Positions 1-9,195 of a DNA stretch of 64,000 nt are shown here, piece after piece. Under the pieces are notes generated by a model. The model was given only the letters and a program-made list of their open reading frames with translations, was not told where the DNA came from and made no database searches. The position numbers were made by a program, and so were the translations under genes. The DNA comes from Lentibacter algarum (GTDB lineage: Bacteria > Pseudomonadota > Alphaproteobacteria > Rhodobacterales > Rhodobacteraceae), in the NCBI RefSeq assembly GCF_018860975.1, contig NZ_JAHKQI010000008.1, positions 249,746 to 313,745 of the forward strand, written 5' to 3'. Each line of letters opens with the position of its first letter. Within the stretch, counting starts at the first letter, position 1.

Positions 1-63
1 TTCAAGTGAAGCCGGATTGGTTAACTCTTGTTACAACAAAATACTTGAGACAGGTCAGAGCCC

Positions 64-513
64 ATGCCCACAGCCGCCAAAGTGATTTCTGCGTTGATAT
101 TTATTGCCTTAGCATGGGTTGTGAGTGACATGGTCATGCAGGCAATGCTTGAAGAAGACCCGCATTACAACTTTGGCAAGTTCAAGCTGATCAACCTTGT
201 GGTTGCGGCGCTTGTTGGCTGGCGGGTGCTGGGCCGGCGTGTTGGTAACAGCTACTCGGTGGCGATCGGCCTTGGCCTGACCGCGCTTGGGGCGGCGGTG
301 TTTTGGTGTTTGTTCATGCATGCCACGATCGAAGCGCTGGCGCTGTCGATGGACCGGAGATTTGATGGGCCGATGGAGGCGATCATCGGTGCGGTGGAAC
401 TCGGCGTTGAGTATGCACTTGAGCTGGCGCATGTGAACATTATCGGCGTGCTATTGGCCGGCAGCATCGTTGGCGGCTTGATGGCGGAGTTTGTCAGCCG
501 CCGCTGGAGCTAG
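64..513 (+). CDS. trgA: TrgA family membrane protein (tellurite resistance locus)
   Basis: A 149-residue integral membrane protein with three to four hydrophobic segments (about residues 5-25, 42-58, 66-90 and 122-142). Its length, FGKF segment, GWRV stretch and C-terminal RRW tail match TrgA proteins of Rhodobacteraceae. In Rhodobacter sphaeroides trgA and trgB were identified as a tellurite-resistance locus next to cysK, and the same order is present here. The molecular activity of TrgA is unknown. ATG start at 64; the stop at 511-513 lies 4 nt before the trgB start, so the two are probably co-transcribed. Family assignment is from memory of the sequence pattern plus synteny. Confidence 0.85.
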   Translation: MPTAAKVISALIFIALAWVVSDMVMQAMLEEDPHYNFGKFKLINLVVAALVGWRVLGRRVGNSYSVAIGLGLTALGAAVFWCLFMHATIEALALSMDRRFDGPMEAIIGAVELGVEYALELAHVNIIGVLLAGSIVGGLMAEFVSRRWS

Positions 514-517
514 AACA

Positions 518-1636
518 ATGGATCATGTTTTTTTGTACGGCACGCTGCGCCATGCGGGGCTGCTTGAGCTGGTGCTCGGGCATATGCCGCCAGAGGCGCG
601 GATGCAGGCGGCCAAGCTTGAAGGCCACGCCGTCTCGCGTGCCAGGGGGCATGGTTTTCCGCTTATTCACAAGCGAGAGGGCGCTGCCGCCGAGGGCATT
701 TTGTTGCGCGATGTTGATGCGGCCGAGCGTGCAAGGCTTGACCATTACGAGCTCGGATTTGGCTATCATTTACAAGAGCTTGAGATTGCCGGCGAACCGG
801 TGCTGGTCTACTTTCCCGAAGCAGGGCTTTGGGAGGCTGCGGAGCCTTGGAGCCTTGAACAATGGAGCGCGCAGGACTGGCCGCATGTGCAGTATTCTGC
901 CGCCGAGATCATGGGCTATATTGACCATGTTGCCGCGCACGATCTGGCCTGGCGTTTTCCGATGATCGCGGCGCGGGCGCACTCCAAGTATTTGGCCTCA
1001 TTGGAAACCCCGCCTGACACCCTCAGGGCTGCACGTGGAGCGACCGATGTTGATGTGCTTGAGCGCGAGGTGATGCACCTCGGCTTCTTTCGCACCGATG
1101 CATACAAACTGCAGCATCGTCGGCATGACGGCAGCATGAGTGGCACGCTGCAACGTGAGGTGTTTGTCGCGGCGGATGCGGCGCTGGTTTTGCCCTATGA
1201 CCCTGCGAGCGGGCGGGTGATGCTGGTTGAACAGTTTCGCATGGGGCCTTTGGCGCGCGGAGACAAGAACCCTTGGGTGCTTGAGCCGATCGCGGGGCGT
1301 ATTGATGCGGGTGAAACCCCAGAAGCGGCCGCACGGCGCGAGTGTCTTGAAGAGACTGGCCTGGATATCCGCTCGCTTGTGCCCGCCGGCGGGTGTTATC
1401 CTTCACCCGGGGAAGTGAGCACGTATTTTCACTTGTTTGTCGGGCTGGCAGATTTGCCGGACAATGCTGCCGGACTGGGCGGGCTTGAAACCGAGCAGGA
1501 AGACATAAAGAGCCATGTTGTAAGCCTCACACGGGCGCAGGAGCTTGTTGAGAGTGGCGAGATCAATATCGGGCCGTTGGTGCAGTTGCTTCAGTGGTTG
1601 CTGCTGCACAAGAGCGCGTTGGATGCGCGGGCTTAG
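518..1636 (+). CDS. trgB: TrgB: GGCT-like domain fused to NUDIX hydrolase
   Basis: A two-domain protein of 372 residues. The N-terminal 150 residues begin with a YGTLR motif typical of the gamma-glutamylcyclotransferase-like (GGCT/AIG2) fold. The C-terminal part, from about residue 190, is a NUDIX hydrolase of the ADP-ribose pyrophosphatase type, with a complete Nudix box (G-x5-E-x7-REUxEExGU) starting near residue 260. The ATG at 518 was chosen over a TTG at 491 because it starts directly on the GGCT fold and sits 4 nt after trgA. Linkage to trgA and cysK matches the R. sphaeroides tellurite-resistance locus. The substrate is unknown; a nucleoside-diphosphate sugar or ADP-ribose is expected from the family. 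Confidence 0.88.
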   Translation: MDHVFLYGTLRHAGLLELVLGHMPPEARMQAAKLEGHAVSRARGHGFPLIHKREGAAAEGILLRDVDAAERARLDHYELGFGYHLQELEIAGEPVLVYFPEAGLWEAAEPWSLEQWSAQDWPHVQYSAAEIMGYIDHVAAHDLAWRFPMIAARAHSKYLASLETPPDTLRAARGATDVDVLEREVMHLGFFRTDAYKLQHRRHDGSMSGTLQREVFVAADAALVLPYDPASGRVMLVEQFRMGPLARGDKNPWVLEPIAGRIDAGETPEAAARRECLEETGLDIRSLVPAGGCYPSPGEVSTYFHLFVGLADLPDNAAGLGGLETEQEDIKSHVVSLTRAQELVESGEINIGPLVQLLQWLLLHKSALDARA

Positions 1637-1827
1637 GCCTTGTTCCTTAAGCATTTACGTCAAAGAAAAACTCTACAGGTTTTGAACCTTTTTGAGGCCG
1701 GGTGTTCGTTTTTGCGGCGCCCTCGCAAACGGGCGGTTTTGCCTTGTTGAGGCGGCTTGTAGAGACGGGCGCTACGGCATAGGTTGCTCTTGAACAGAAC
1801 AGACGATTTGAGCTGAGGGGCGGGCAT

Positions 1828-2865
1828 ATGAAAGTTGCAGACACTTTGGAGCAGGCAGTTGGCAATACGCCAATGATCAAGCTGCGGGCGGTGAGCGAGC
1901 TGACCGGTTGCGAGATTTACGGCAAGGCCGAGTTTTTGAACCCCGGGCAGTCGGTTAAAGACCGCGCGGCGCTGTATATCATCAAGGATGCAGTTGCGCG
2001 GGGCGAACTCAAACCCGGCGGCACGATCGTTGAGGGCACGGCGGGCAACACCGGTATCGGGCTTGCGCTTGTGGGTGCGTCTATGGGTTTCAAGACTGTG
2101 ATTGTCATTCCGGAGACTCAGTCGGAAGAAAAGAAAGAGATGCTCAGGTTGGCAGGCGCCGAGTTGGTGCAGGTTCCGGCCAAGCCATACCGCAACCCCA
2201 ACAACTTTGTGCATTATTCACGGCGTTTGGCCGAGAAGCTTGCCAAGACCGAGCCGAACGGCGCCATTTGGGCCAATCAGTTTGACAATATTGCCAACCG
2301 TCAGGCGCATATCGAAACCACTGCACCGGAGATCTGGGAGCAGACCGGCGGTCAGGTTGACGGGTTTGTTTGCGCGGCTGGTACCGGTGGCACATTGGCG
2401 GGTATCGGCATGGCGCTTCAGCCCAAGGGTGTGAAGATCGCTATTGCCGACCCGATGGGCGCGGGGTTGTTCAGCTATTACACGACCGGCGAGATTGCCA
2501 TGGAGGGCGGCTCGATAGCAGAGGGCATCGGGCAGGTGCGTATCACCAAAAACCTTGAAGGGTTTACGCCGGATATGGCCTATCAGATCCCTGATGAAGA
2601 GGCGTTGCCTTATGTGTTCGACTTGCTTGAGCACGAGGGCCTCTGCCTTGGTGGATCTTCTGCTGTGAACATTGCCGGGGCCGTGCGTATGGCGCAAGAG
2701 ATGGGGCCGGGGCATAAGATCGTAACGCTGTTGTGCGACTACGGAACGCGCTATCAGGGCAAGCTGTTTAACCCTGCTTTCCTGCGCGAGAAGGGCTTAC
2801 CTGTGCCGCATTGGCTTGAAGGTGAAGCGCAAGATTTGCCTGTGGTGTTCGAGGACGTGGAATGA
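1828..2865 (+). CDS. cysK: Cysteine synthase A (O-acetylserine sulfhydrylase)
   Basis: A PLP-dependent fold-type II enzyme of 345 residues that makes L-cysteine from O-acetylserine and sulfide in the cytoplasm. The PLP lysine is K44 in SVKDRAA, the substrate loop is EGTAGNTGIGLA (about 69-80), and a glycine-rich phosphate-binding loop GTGGT follows in the middle of the protein. The ATG at 1828 has a GAGGGG Shine-Dalgarno 8 nt upstream. A 191-bp gap separates it from trgB; it contains a weak inverted repeat (TTTGCG/CGCAAA, 1711-1729) but no convincing terminator. The C-terminus is longer than enteric CysK, as in other Rhodobacteraceae copies. It overlaps the next gene by 4 nt. Confidence 0.93.
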   Translation: MKVADTLEQAVGNTPMIKLRAVSELTGCEIYGKAEFLNPGQSVKDRAALYIIKDAVARGELKPGGTIVEGTAGNTGIGLALVGASMGFKTVIVIPETQSEEKKEMLRLAGAELVQVPAKPYRNPNNFVHYSRRLAEKLAKTEPNGAIWANQFDNIANRQAHIETTAPEIWEQTGGQVDGFVCAAGTGGTLAGIGMALQPKGVKIAIADPMGAGLFSYYTTGEIAMEGGSIAEGIGQVRITKNLEGFTPDMAYQIPDEEALPYVFDLLEHEGLCLGGSSAVNIAGAVRMAQEMGPGHKIVTLLCDYGTRYQGKLFNPAFLREKGLPVPHWLEGEAQDLPVVFEDVE

Positions 2866-5309
2866 CTGCAATGGTGTCAGTTTCAAGAGCCTGTTGGGCG
2901 GCCTGTCTTGCCGTGCTTCTTACATTCGGCACTTTTGGTGCTGCTCAGGCGCAAAGCACAACCGCGGTTGACTACACATCCTGGGTTCAGCTTGCCGAGC
3001 GTATTGAAACTGCTGTTGAAGCGGGGCGTGCATCTGACACGGTTTTGCAAGGGCTGCGTGATGATCTGAGCGGGTGGCGCGAGCAGTTTGTGACCGCTAG
3101 CGAGGCGAATGCGCGCACGCTGACGGCCGTGCGGGCGCAGCTTACGGCACTAGGAACGGTGCCCGAGGGCGGCGAGGAACCTGCAGATATCTCGGCGCAA
3201 AGGGCCGAGCTCTCCTCACGGCTTGCCGAACTTGCTGCACCGGGCAAGCGGGCCGAGATTGCCAAGAGCCGAGCGGATGTTCTGATCGGCGAGATCGACA
3301 GTATACTGCGTGACCGGCAAACCAGTGCCTTGCTTGAACGAGATGCAACTCCGCTTAACCCTACACTTTGGACGCGCGGCTGGACGACGCTTGTTAGCTC
3401 GCTGAATGGCACAAAGAACGAGTTGCTTGCCGGCTGGAACAACCCTGTGCAGCGCGCCGCCTTTGTGGCAAAACTACCGGCGCTCATCGCATCGACTATT
3501 GTCGGTTTGGTGCTGTTGTTGATGGGCGGTCGCTGGATATTGGCGCTTGGCGACAGGTTTCTGGAGCAGCGAAGCACGGCGCAGCGCTGGCTTATGGCGT
3601 TTGTTTTGTCACTTGGGCAATTGTTTGTGCCTTTGGCGGGGGCGTATATCCTGCGCACTGCCATTTATGAGACAGAGTTTGTCGGGCTGCGGCTTGATCC
3701 GGTGCTGGACGCGATTTTTGGCGGTATCTTTTTGCTGCTTGTGTCGCTTTGGATCGGGCGATTTGTTTTCTCTGACAAATACGAAACGCTGAGGCGGTTT
3801 TCGCTGAGTTCCGAGCAACGGCGAACGGCGCGGCGGCTTGTTGGTTGGCTGAGTGTTGTGGTTGGTGTGAAACAGGTGCTTGAGGCATTTGCCAGCTTCG
3901 ACCAGTGGATTGCGAGCGTTTCGGCTGTCATTTACTTTCCGCTGATTGTGATCAGCGGGATGTTGCTGTGGCGCCTCGGACGCTTGCTACGCAAACACGC
4001 CAGACAAGCGCTTGCCCAAAGTGAAGAAGAACAGCAGCCGCGTTACGGTGACACAATGTATGGGCTGCTCGGGCGCGGGCTGATCATTGTCGGCTATGTG
4101 GGGCCTGCTCTGGCGGCTTTGGGGTATCTTCAAGCCAGCACGACCTTGGTGTTCAAAACCATCGAAACGCTTTTGCTTCTGGTTCTGGTGATCATTGCGC
4201 AAAGAGTGCTGGCCGAGGTCTGGGTTGTGATCCGGCGCGGGCAAGACGGCGCGCGCGAGGGCCTGGTGCCGACGCTGGTTGGCTTTGGCGTGATGCTGAT
4301 GGCGGTGCCGAGTTTCTTCCGCATATGGGGCACGTCTAATGCGCGGATTGAGCAGTTCTGGACGCAGTTGAGCGAAGGTGTTGCTGTCGGTGACACCCGC
4401 ATTACCGCGAGTGCCTTGATCACATTGGCAGTGGTTTTTGCGGTGGGTTACATGCTTACACGCTTGGTGCAGGGCGCGCTTAAGAACACGGTTCTGCCCA
4501 AGACAGGTATGGACAAGGGCGGGCAAAGTGCCTTGGTCTCCGGGATCGGCTATGTCGGCATTTTCCTTGCTGCCTTGGTGGCGATCACCAGCGCGGGGAT
4601 AGACCTTTCGAGCCTCGCGATTGTTGCTGGTGCGCTCTCGGTCGGGATCGGTTTTGGCCTTCAGAACATCGTTTCGAACTTTGTTTCGGGGATCATCCTG
4701 CTGATCGAGAGGCCGATCACCGAGGGAGACTGGATCGAGGTTGGCGGCACGCACGGCACGGTGCGCGACATTTCGGTGCGCTCGACGCGTATCGAGACGT
4801 TTGATCGATCGGATGTGATTTTGCCCAACGCTGATTTGATCAGCGGCAAGGTGACGAATTACACCCGCGGCAACCCTGTCGGACGTGTGATCGTGCCGGT
4901 GGGAGTGGCCTATGGCAACGACACGCGCAAGATCGAGGCGATCCTGCTGGAAATCGCCGAGGCACATCCGATGGTGCTGGCCAAGCCTGCGCCTTACGTC
5001 GTGTTTCAGGGCTTTGGTGCGGACAGCCTTGATTTCGAGATCAGGGCAATTTTGCGGGATGTGAACTTTGTGATGTCGGTGCGCTCGGATATGAACCACG
5101 AGATCGCACGGCGCTTTACCGAAGCGAAGATCGAAATTCCTTTCGCTCAGCGCGATATATGGCTTAGAAACCCCGAGGCACTGGCGGCAACCGGGACGCC
5201 TGAACCAACAAAGAAACCGGCGAAAAAACGCAAACCTCAGGTTAAGAAACCTGATTTCTCGCAGCTCGACGAGGGCGATTTTGACGGCACTGAGGGAGGC
5301 GAACGATGA
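2862..5309 (+). CDS. MscS-type mechanosensitive channel with DUF3772-like periplasmic domain
   Basis: An 815-residue inner-membrane protein. It starts with a signal peptide (hydrophobic stretch, cleavage after AQA near residue 30), followed by a roughly 170-residue periplasmic region rich in Ala, Glu and Arg that fits a coiled-coil DUF3772 domain. Many transmembrane helices follow, then a classical MscS pore helix and beta domain with the GIGFGLQNIVSNF motif near residue 600 and the IERP-ITEGDWIEV segment. The C-terminal tail is Lys/Pro-rich. Such large MscS paralogs gate under hypo-osmotic stress, but no substrate can be deduced. The ATG overlaps the cysK stop (ATGA), so translation is probably coupled. 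The end overlaps the next gene by 4 nt. Confidence 0.9.
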   Translation: MTAMVSVSRACWAACLAVLLTFGTFGAAQAQSTTAVDYTSWVQLAERIETAVEAGRASDTVLQGLRDDLSGWREQFVTASEANARTLTAVRAQLTALGTVPEGGEEPADISAQRAELSSRLAELAAPGKRAEIAKSRADVLIGEIDSILRDRQTSALLERDATPLNPTLWTRGWTTLVSSLNGTKNELLAGWNNPVQRAAFVAKLPALIASTIVGLVLLLMGGRWILALGDRFLEQRSTAQRWLMAFVLSLGQLFVPLAGAYILRTAIYETEFVGLRLDPVLDAIFGGIFLLLVSLWIGRFVFSDKYETLRRFSLSSEQRRTARRLVGWLSVVVGVKQVLEAFASFDQWIASVSAVIYFPLIVISGMLLWRLGRLLRKHARQALAQSEEEQQPRYGDTMYGLLGRGLIIVGYVGPALAALGYLQASTTLVFKTIETLLLLVLVIIAQRVLAEVWVVIRRGQDGAREGLVPTLVGFGVMLMAVPSFFRIWGTSNARIEQFWTQLSEGVAVGDTRITASALITLAVVFAVGYMLTRLVQGALKNTVLPKTGMDKGGQSALVSGIGYVGIFLAALVAITSAGIDLSSLAIVAGALSVGIGFGLQNIVSNFVSGIILLIERPITEGDWIEVGGTHGTVRDISVRSTRIETFDRSDVILPNADLISGKVTNYTRGNPVGRVIVPVGVAYGNDTRKIEAILLEIAEAHPMVLAKPAPYVVFQGFGADSLDFEIRAILRDVNFVMSVRSDMNHEIARRFTEAKIEIPFAQRDIWLRNPEALAATGTPEPTKKPAKKRKPQVKKPDFSQLDEGDFDGTEGGER

Positions 5310-6022
5310 CAATAGCACTCTATGGCGAGGACGCCTATTTGCGAGAGGCCGCAGCCGAGGTTGTTGCCCATACGCCGGAGGGCGGGTTGGTGCTTGATCG
5401 CACAGTGTTTTACCCGACTGGCGGCGGGCAGCCCGGCGACAGCGGCGTTGTTATCTGGGACGGCCGCGAGCTAGAGATCGCGACCACAGTCAAGGGCGAG
5501 GGCGATCAGATCGTGCTGGTGCCTGCGGCGCCTATGGCATTGCCCGAGGTCGGCGTGAAGCTTGTTCAGCACCTTGGTTGGGAGCGGCGGCACCGGCACA
5601 TGCGCGTGCACACGGCGCTACATTTGCTTTCGGTTGTGCTGCCTTTGCCGGTGACAGGCGGGCAGGTCGGCGCCGAGAAGGGGCGGCTTGATTTCCTGAT
5701 GCCTGAACCACCCGAGAACAAGGATGCTGTTGAGGATGCCCTCAACGAGCTGATTGACCGCGACTTGCTGATCACCGAAAGCTGGATCACTGAAGCCGAG
5801 CTTGATGCGCAGCCCGAGCTTGTCAAAACCATGTCAGTGCGGCCGCCACGTGGCAAAGGGAGCATTCGTTTGGTGCGTATTGGCGAGGGCCCCGAGCAAG
5901 TTGATTTGCAGCCCTGCGGCGGCACCCATGTTGCGCGCACTTCCGAGATCGGAGCTGTGCGGCTCGGCAAGGTCGAGAACAAAGGTAAGCAAAACCGTCG
6001 CGTGCATATGCATCTCGGTTGA
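5306..6022 (+). CDS. Alanyl-tRNA editing protein (AlaX family)
   Basis: A 238-residue stand-alone editing domain related to the AlaRS C-terminal half, which hydrolyses mischarged Ser- or Gly-tRNA(Ala). The metal site is visible as H102-x3-H106 (HTALH) and C204-x3-H208 (CGGTHV). The N-terminal FYPTGGGQPGD segment is the conserved start of the second-additional domain. The length fits AlaX-M. It begins in a 4-nt overlap with the channel gene. It is followed 54 nt later by tRNA-Ser(GGA), the island attachment site. Confidence 0.9.
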   Translation: MTIALYGEDAYLREAAAEVVAHTPEGGLVLDRTVFYPTGGGQPGDSGVVIWDGRELEIATTVKGEGDQIVLVPAAPMALPEVGVKLVQHLGWERRHRHMRVHTALHLLSVVLPLPVTGGQVGAEKGRLDFLMPEPPENKDAVEDALNELIDRDLLITESWITEAELDAQPELVKTMSVRPPRGKGSIRLVRIGEGPEQVDLQPCGGTHVARTSEIGAVRLGKVENKGKQNRRVHMHLG

Positions 6023-6076
6023 GGGCTGTTTTCTGCTCTTGCAAACGCGCCCTTGCTCGGGCTATTGAGCACCAAC

Positions 6077-6166
6077 GGATCGGTGGCCGAGTGGTCGAAG
6101 GCGCACGCCTGGAAAGTGTGTAGGCGGGTGACCGTCTCCAGGGTTCGAATCCCTGTCGATCCGCCA
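6077..6166 (+). tRNA. tRNA-Ser (anticodon GGA)
   Basis: A class II tRNA of 90 nt including the encoded CCA. The acceptor stem GGATCGG (6077-6083) pairs with TCGATCC (6156-6162, one G-T pair), followed by discriminator G and CCA at 6164-6166. The anticodon loop CTGGAAA lies at 6109-6115 with GGA at 6111-6113. A long variable arm and a CAGGG-TTCGAAT-CCCTG T-arm follow. The gene is intact although its 3' end is the left attachment site of the downstream island: the inserted DNA starts right after the CCA. Confidence 0.95.
6153..6166 (+). repeat. attL core (3' end of tRNA-Ser)
   Basis: The 14-bp sequence CTGTCGATCCGCCA is identical to 17090-17103. It covers the last bases of the T-arm, the 3' acceptor strand, the discriminator and CCA. 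This is the usual crossover segment for tyrosine integrases that use tRNA genes. The base before it differs (C here, T at the right copy), so the match ends there. Confidence 0.88.
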
Positions 6167-6790
6167 TAAACTTTACTTAAGGCATTGATTTATCTTAGTT
6201 AATTCAAAGTAAAAATTTGACTACCCCACATCAAAGCCCACATCGATTGTTGTCGCTTATGTTTCTTTCTGGGCTCGTGGCCCATTCCGAAATGGTAAAA
6301 GGACAAGTCAAATGATCAACCAAAGAACACCCAACCCAACCCAGTTCAACGCTTGATCCTCGATGCCAGCTCTGATGCTTTGATTGCTACAGCCGCTCAG
6401 GCGGAGGAGGGTACCTGCTCAGCCATCTTCTATTTCGCACCTGCAGCGAATGTCCGCATTCCGCCCCTTAACGACATTCGTTTTTTTCGGCCCATTGCGG
6501 ACCTTGGCCAAGTGGTCGGTCGCTGCGTCACAGCTTCCCCGAAGCGGACATTGGAGCAGGTGCGCAGCATTTTGACTTACCCGTGGTCTGCACTGCGGAC
6601 GAAGTGCCGTTTCGGTGCAGCTGCTCCAATGGCGGCTTTCGAGAAAACAGGCTTCAGATCGACCGCAATATTGTGTCTTCCAAAAACGATCGTTTTTGGC
6701 ATTTGCAATACGCTTTCAAAAGCCTGAGAATGCAGAGGTGGTCCGTTTTTTTCGACCAGTTTCTCGCCGGGTTAAGCTATAGCGTCGGTT
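6167..6790. other. Gene-free left end of the island with palindromic repeat debris
   Basis: I see no convincing gene in these 620 nt. An open frame at 6353-6727 has no ribosome binding site and its translation follows repeat DNA. The dispersed repeat unit lies at 6441-6466. A degenerate inverted copy follows at about 6538-6573: CGCACCTGC with AATGTCCGC on one side, GCGGACATT with GCAGGTGCG on the other. Further diverged fragments occur to about 6660. This looks like decayed palindromic repeat sequence next to the attachment site. Confidence 0.6.
6441..6466 (+). repeat. Dispersed island repeat, copy A
   Basis: Sequence CTGCAGCGAATGTCCGCATT followed by CCGCCC. It shares the pattern GCAGCGAA-N2-TCCGC-N2-TCCGCCC with copies at 9406-9432 and 13765-13791. 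All three are in intergenic gaps of the island. Copy A also has an inverted partner about 100 nt downstream. Confidence 0.7.
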
Positions 6791-7627
6791 TCATTTCAGG
6801 CGGCAAATCTTATGTCGCCTATGTGGCTCAATTCCAACGCTTTGCTTTCGCAACTCAAGCGGTAGGATTTGCTCGCTTGGCCAGTTGCCGCTGACCAGTG
6901 CGCCGTCATACCCCCCAGTCAACCCAGCGTTTCCCATCGCGGCGGCGGCCCCTTGATAATCGTAGTCGAGGATTTCGACGCTAAAACCACTTTCTGATAG
7001 CCTGCCATATCGGGTCTGTTGGTGGCCATCATGCGGTGGCATCCCGATAACACCAGCATTTAACCAGGTTACTCCCGCGACTTGCTTTTCGAAAGCAATC
7101 CCGCAGTGACCGCCGATCACGACATCAACTGGTGTGCCAATGGCGGCAACCTCCGCCTCAAAAACTTCCGCAGGGCTGGTCGGCCAAATAAAGGCCGCCA
7201 AATCTGTCGCGCCACCGTGAAGCACGGCGTGTTGTTGTCCCCGGTTTTCAAAGATAATTCCGTCAGGCAGGGCAGCCATCCACGCGCGGTCCGAACTATT
7301 AATCCGGGCCTTGGCAAACGCGTACCAATCGCGCGAAACTAGGTCACAGACACTGCCATCCTCGAACCCGCAACCGCAATCATCTGCGCCGACTTGCAAT
7401 TGACGTTCGCAATTGCCTGCAACGACGGTCCAGCCACGCGTGCGGATCAAGGCAACACAAGCCGCTGGATCAGCGCAATAGGCAACAATATCGCCGGTAC
7501 AAATGACATTTTTCGCTGGATATTCCGCCGCAATTTGATCAAGCGCCTGCAATGCGTGCAGGTTGGAATAGGGCCCCCCAAAGATCAAAAGGTCACCCTC
7601 AAGCCGCCCCAAATCTCGAAATTTCAT
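6791..7627 (-). CDS. Metallophosphoesterase family protein (variant calcineurin-like)
   Basis: A 278-residue calcineurin-like protein. Recognisable blocks are GGPYSNLHAL near the N-terminus (position of the usual D-x-H-G-N-L-x-A-L), CTGDIVAY (GD motif), GNCE (the GNHD position), a lone HGG, and GGHCG near residue 175 (GHT position). The first metal-binding D-x-H pair is replaced by GGPYSN and GNH by GNC. I recall these variants as shared by a Rhodobacteraceae family, so they may be family features rather than decay. The ATG at 7627 follows a GGGG Shine-Dalgarno and was preferred over a GTG at 7645. It is divergent from the symporter gene across a 173-bp gap. Activity and substrate are unknown. 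Confidence 0.75.
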   Translation of the reverse strand: MKFRDLGRLEGDLLIFGGPYSNLHALQALDQIAAEYPAKNVICTGDIVAYCADPAACVALIRTRGWTVVAGNCERQLQVGADDCGCGFEDGSVCDLVSRDWYAFAKARINSSDRAWMAALPDGIIFENRGQQHAVLHGGATDLAAFIWPTSPAEVFEAEVAAIGTPVDVVIGGHCGIAFEKQVAGVTWLNAGVIGMPPHDGHQQTRYGRLSESGFSVEILDYDYQGAAAAMGNAGLTGGYDGALVSGNWPSEQILPLELRKQSVGIEPHRRHKICRLK

Positions 7628-7800
7628 TTTGCATCCCCGCACCACTTCGCAAAGACTGCGTCAGCTCTGTGGCACAGGCAAGCCAATTACCGACATGTTG
7701 CGGGCCGCGTCACGGAAAATTGTAGTGCGCGTGTGAGGCCGCCCTGATAGCCGACGGCAAAGGCAGATATAAGTCGACGCCAAGAAGAGGAGAGCCGACC

Positions 7801-9195
7801 ATGCAACCTGCCGTTATTTTGGGCGTTTTCGCCGCCATTATCGCCGCTACCTTGGTAATGACACCCCGGCGAACGACAACCGAAGCCTTTTTTGCCGGGC
7901 TCAATCAAGACGGCACGCCGCCCAGATTGTGGACGCTGGTACTCAGCCAGGCGACCACTTGGATTTTTGCGCGTTCTTTGATGAATTCCGCAATCCTAGG
8001 TTACTACTATGGCATTGCCGGCGTGCTGGCCTATGCTGCATATTACGGATCGTTTTTGACGGGCGGATTGATTGTCGCGCGGTTGCGTGCTTCGGGCGCT
8101 GGATCAGTTCAGGATTGGCTGGGCGCGCATTTTGGCGCGGTAGGCCAAAGCTGTTACAATCTCGTTGTCTCTCTGCGTTTGTTGTCCGAGGTTTTCGCCA
8201 ACCTGATCGTTGTTGGGTTGATTTTCGTGGCGGTAATGCCGGAGTTTTCAGAACACAAAAACCTCGTCATTCTACTCGTTACGGTTCTCGTATTGTCCTA
8301 TTCCAGTTGGGGTGGGCTCAGTGCCGCCCTACGAACAGACGTGATCCAAATGGCGGTTTTCATCGTGGTGTTCGGCGCGGCGTTTGTTGCGCTTATTGCG
8401 TCACCCAGCTTTGATTTGGGCGCAGTGTTAACTGCCGACGGTGTTTCGGGAGGGTACAACGGTTGGGTTTTGCTGTTGGTCGCCTTTCTGCAAGTATTTT
8501 CTTATCCAGCACATGACCCGATTATGATGGACCGCGGGTTTCTTAGCGATGAAGTGATAACCCGCCAAAGCTTCTTGCACGCTTTTTGGATATCGACGCT
8601 TTGCATCTTGGGCTTTGGTTTCTTTGGGATTCAAGCCGCTTTAGCCGGGGCGACATATGAGGCCCAATTGATCGGCACTTGGTCGACTATGCTGCCCAAT
8701 TGGGTGTTTGCAGCACTAATGGTTTCATTACTCGTTTCAGCCCTCTCAACGCTCGATTCAGCGCTTGCGTCATCGGCTCGGCTGGCCACCGAAGAATTAG
8801 GGATGGCGACACGCAGCTTGTTGGGCGGGCGTTTGGCGATGGTGGCCATTGCTGTTCTCGGGGCATTGTTGACGTTGTGGGGCAATCAAACGCTGTTTGA
8901 CGCGGTCGCGGTGTCGGGAACCGCATCGATGTTTTTAACGCCAATTTTATTGGCTGGTTTGTTCCTTGATCGTCGTGTCAGCCTTTGGGCCTTTCTAGTC
9001 AGCTTTTCGGCGGCAATGGTTGGTGCAATGCTCTACTTTGCTCGGGACGCTGCCTGGGCAAAAACTGTTCTTTATGAAGGGCACAAGTATGAACAGCTTT
9101 TGCAAATCTGCATTGTTGTGTTAGCCATTGGTTTCGTAGCCGTAGTGATTGGATCAAGTCGTCGGCCAAGCAACGCAGAACACTCGGTCACATAA
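7801..9195 (+). CDS. Sodium:solute symporter (SSS) family transporter
   Basis: A 464-residue polytopic membrane protein with about 12-13 predicted helices. The central segment VSALSTLDSALASSA (about residues 305-320) matches the Ser/Thr-rich helix of the SSS family that contributes to the sodium site. AGGAG precedes the ATG by 8 nt. It lacks the long extracellular loops of the sugar transporters in this family and looks closest to small organic solute symporters; the substrate cannot be read from the sequence. It is island cargo, divergent from a metallophosphoesterase gene, so the two could share a control region. Confidence 0.85.
   Translation: MQPAVILGVFAAIIAATLVMTPRRTTTEAFFAGLNQDGTPPRLWTLVLSQATTWIFARSLMNSAILGYYYGIAGVLAYAAYYGSFLTGGLIVARLRASGAGSVQDWLGAHFGAVGQSCYNLVVSLRLLSEVFANLIVVGLIFVAVMPEFSEHKNLVILLVTVLVLSYSSWGGLSAALRTDVIQMAVFIVVFGAAFVALIASPSFDLGAVLTADGVSGGYNGWVLLLVAFLQVFSYPAHDPIMMDRGFLSDEVITRQSFLHAFWISTLCILGFGFFGIQAALAGATYEAQLIGTWSTMLPNWVFAALMVSLLVSALSTLDSALASSARLATEELGMATRSLLGGRLAMVAIAVLGALLTLWGNQTLFDAVAVSGTASMFLTPILLAGLFLDRRVSLWAFLVSFSAAMVGAMLYFARDAAWAKTVLYEGHKYEQLLQICIVVLAIGFVAVVIGSSRRPSNAEHSVT

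Noticed and set aside
3987-5318. Long open frame (443 codons) on the minus strand
   Set aside because: It is antisense to the MscS-type channel and has basic low-complexity translation without family features.
6353-6727. Possible 124-residue protein at the island's left end
   Set aside because: It reads through the dispersed repeat and its inverted copy, lacks a ribosome site and resembles repeat-derived false ORFs.
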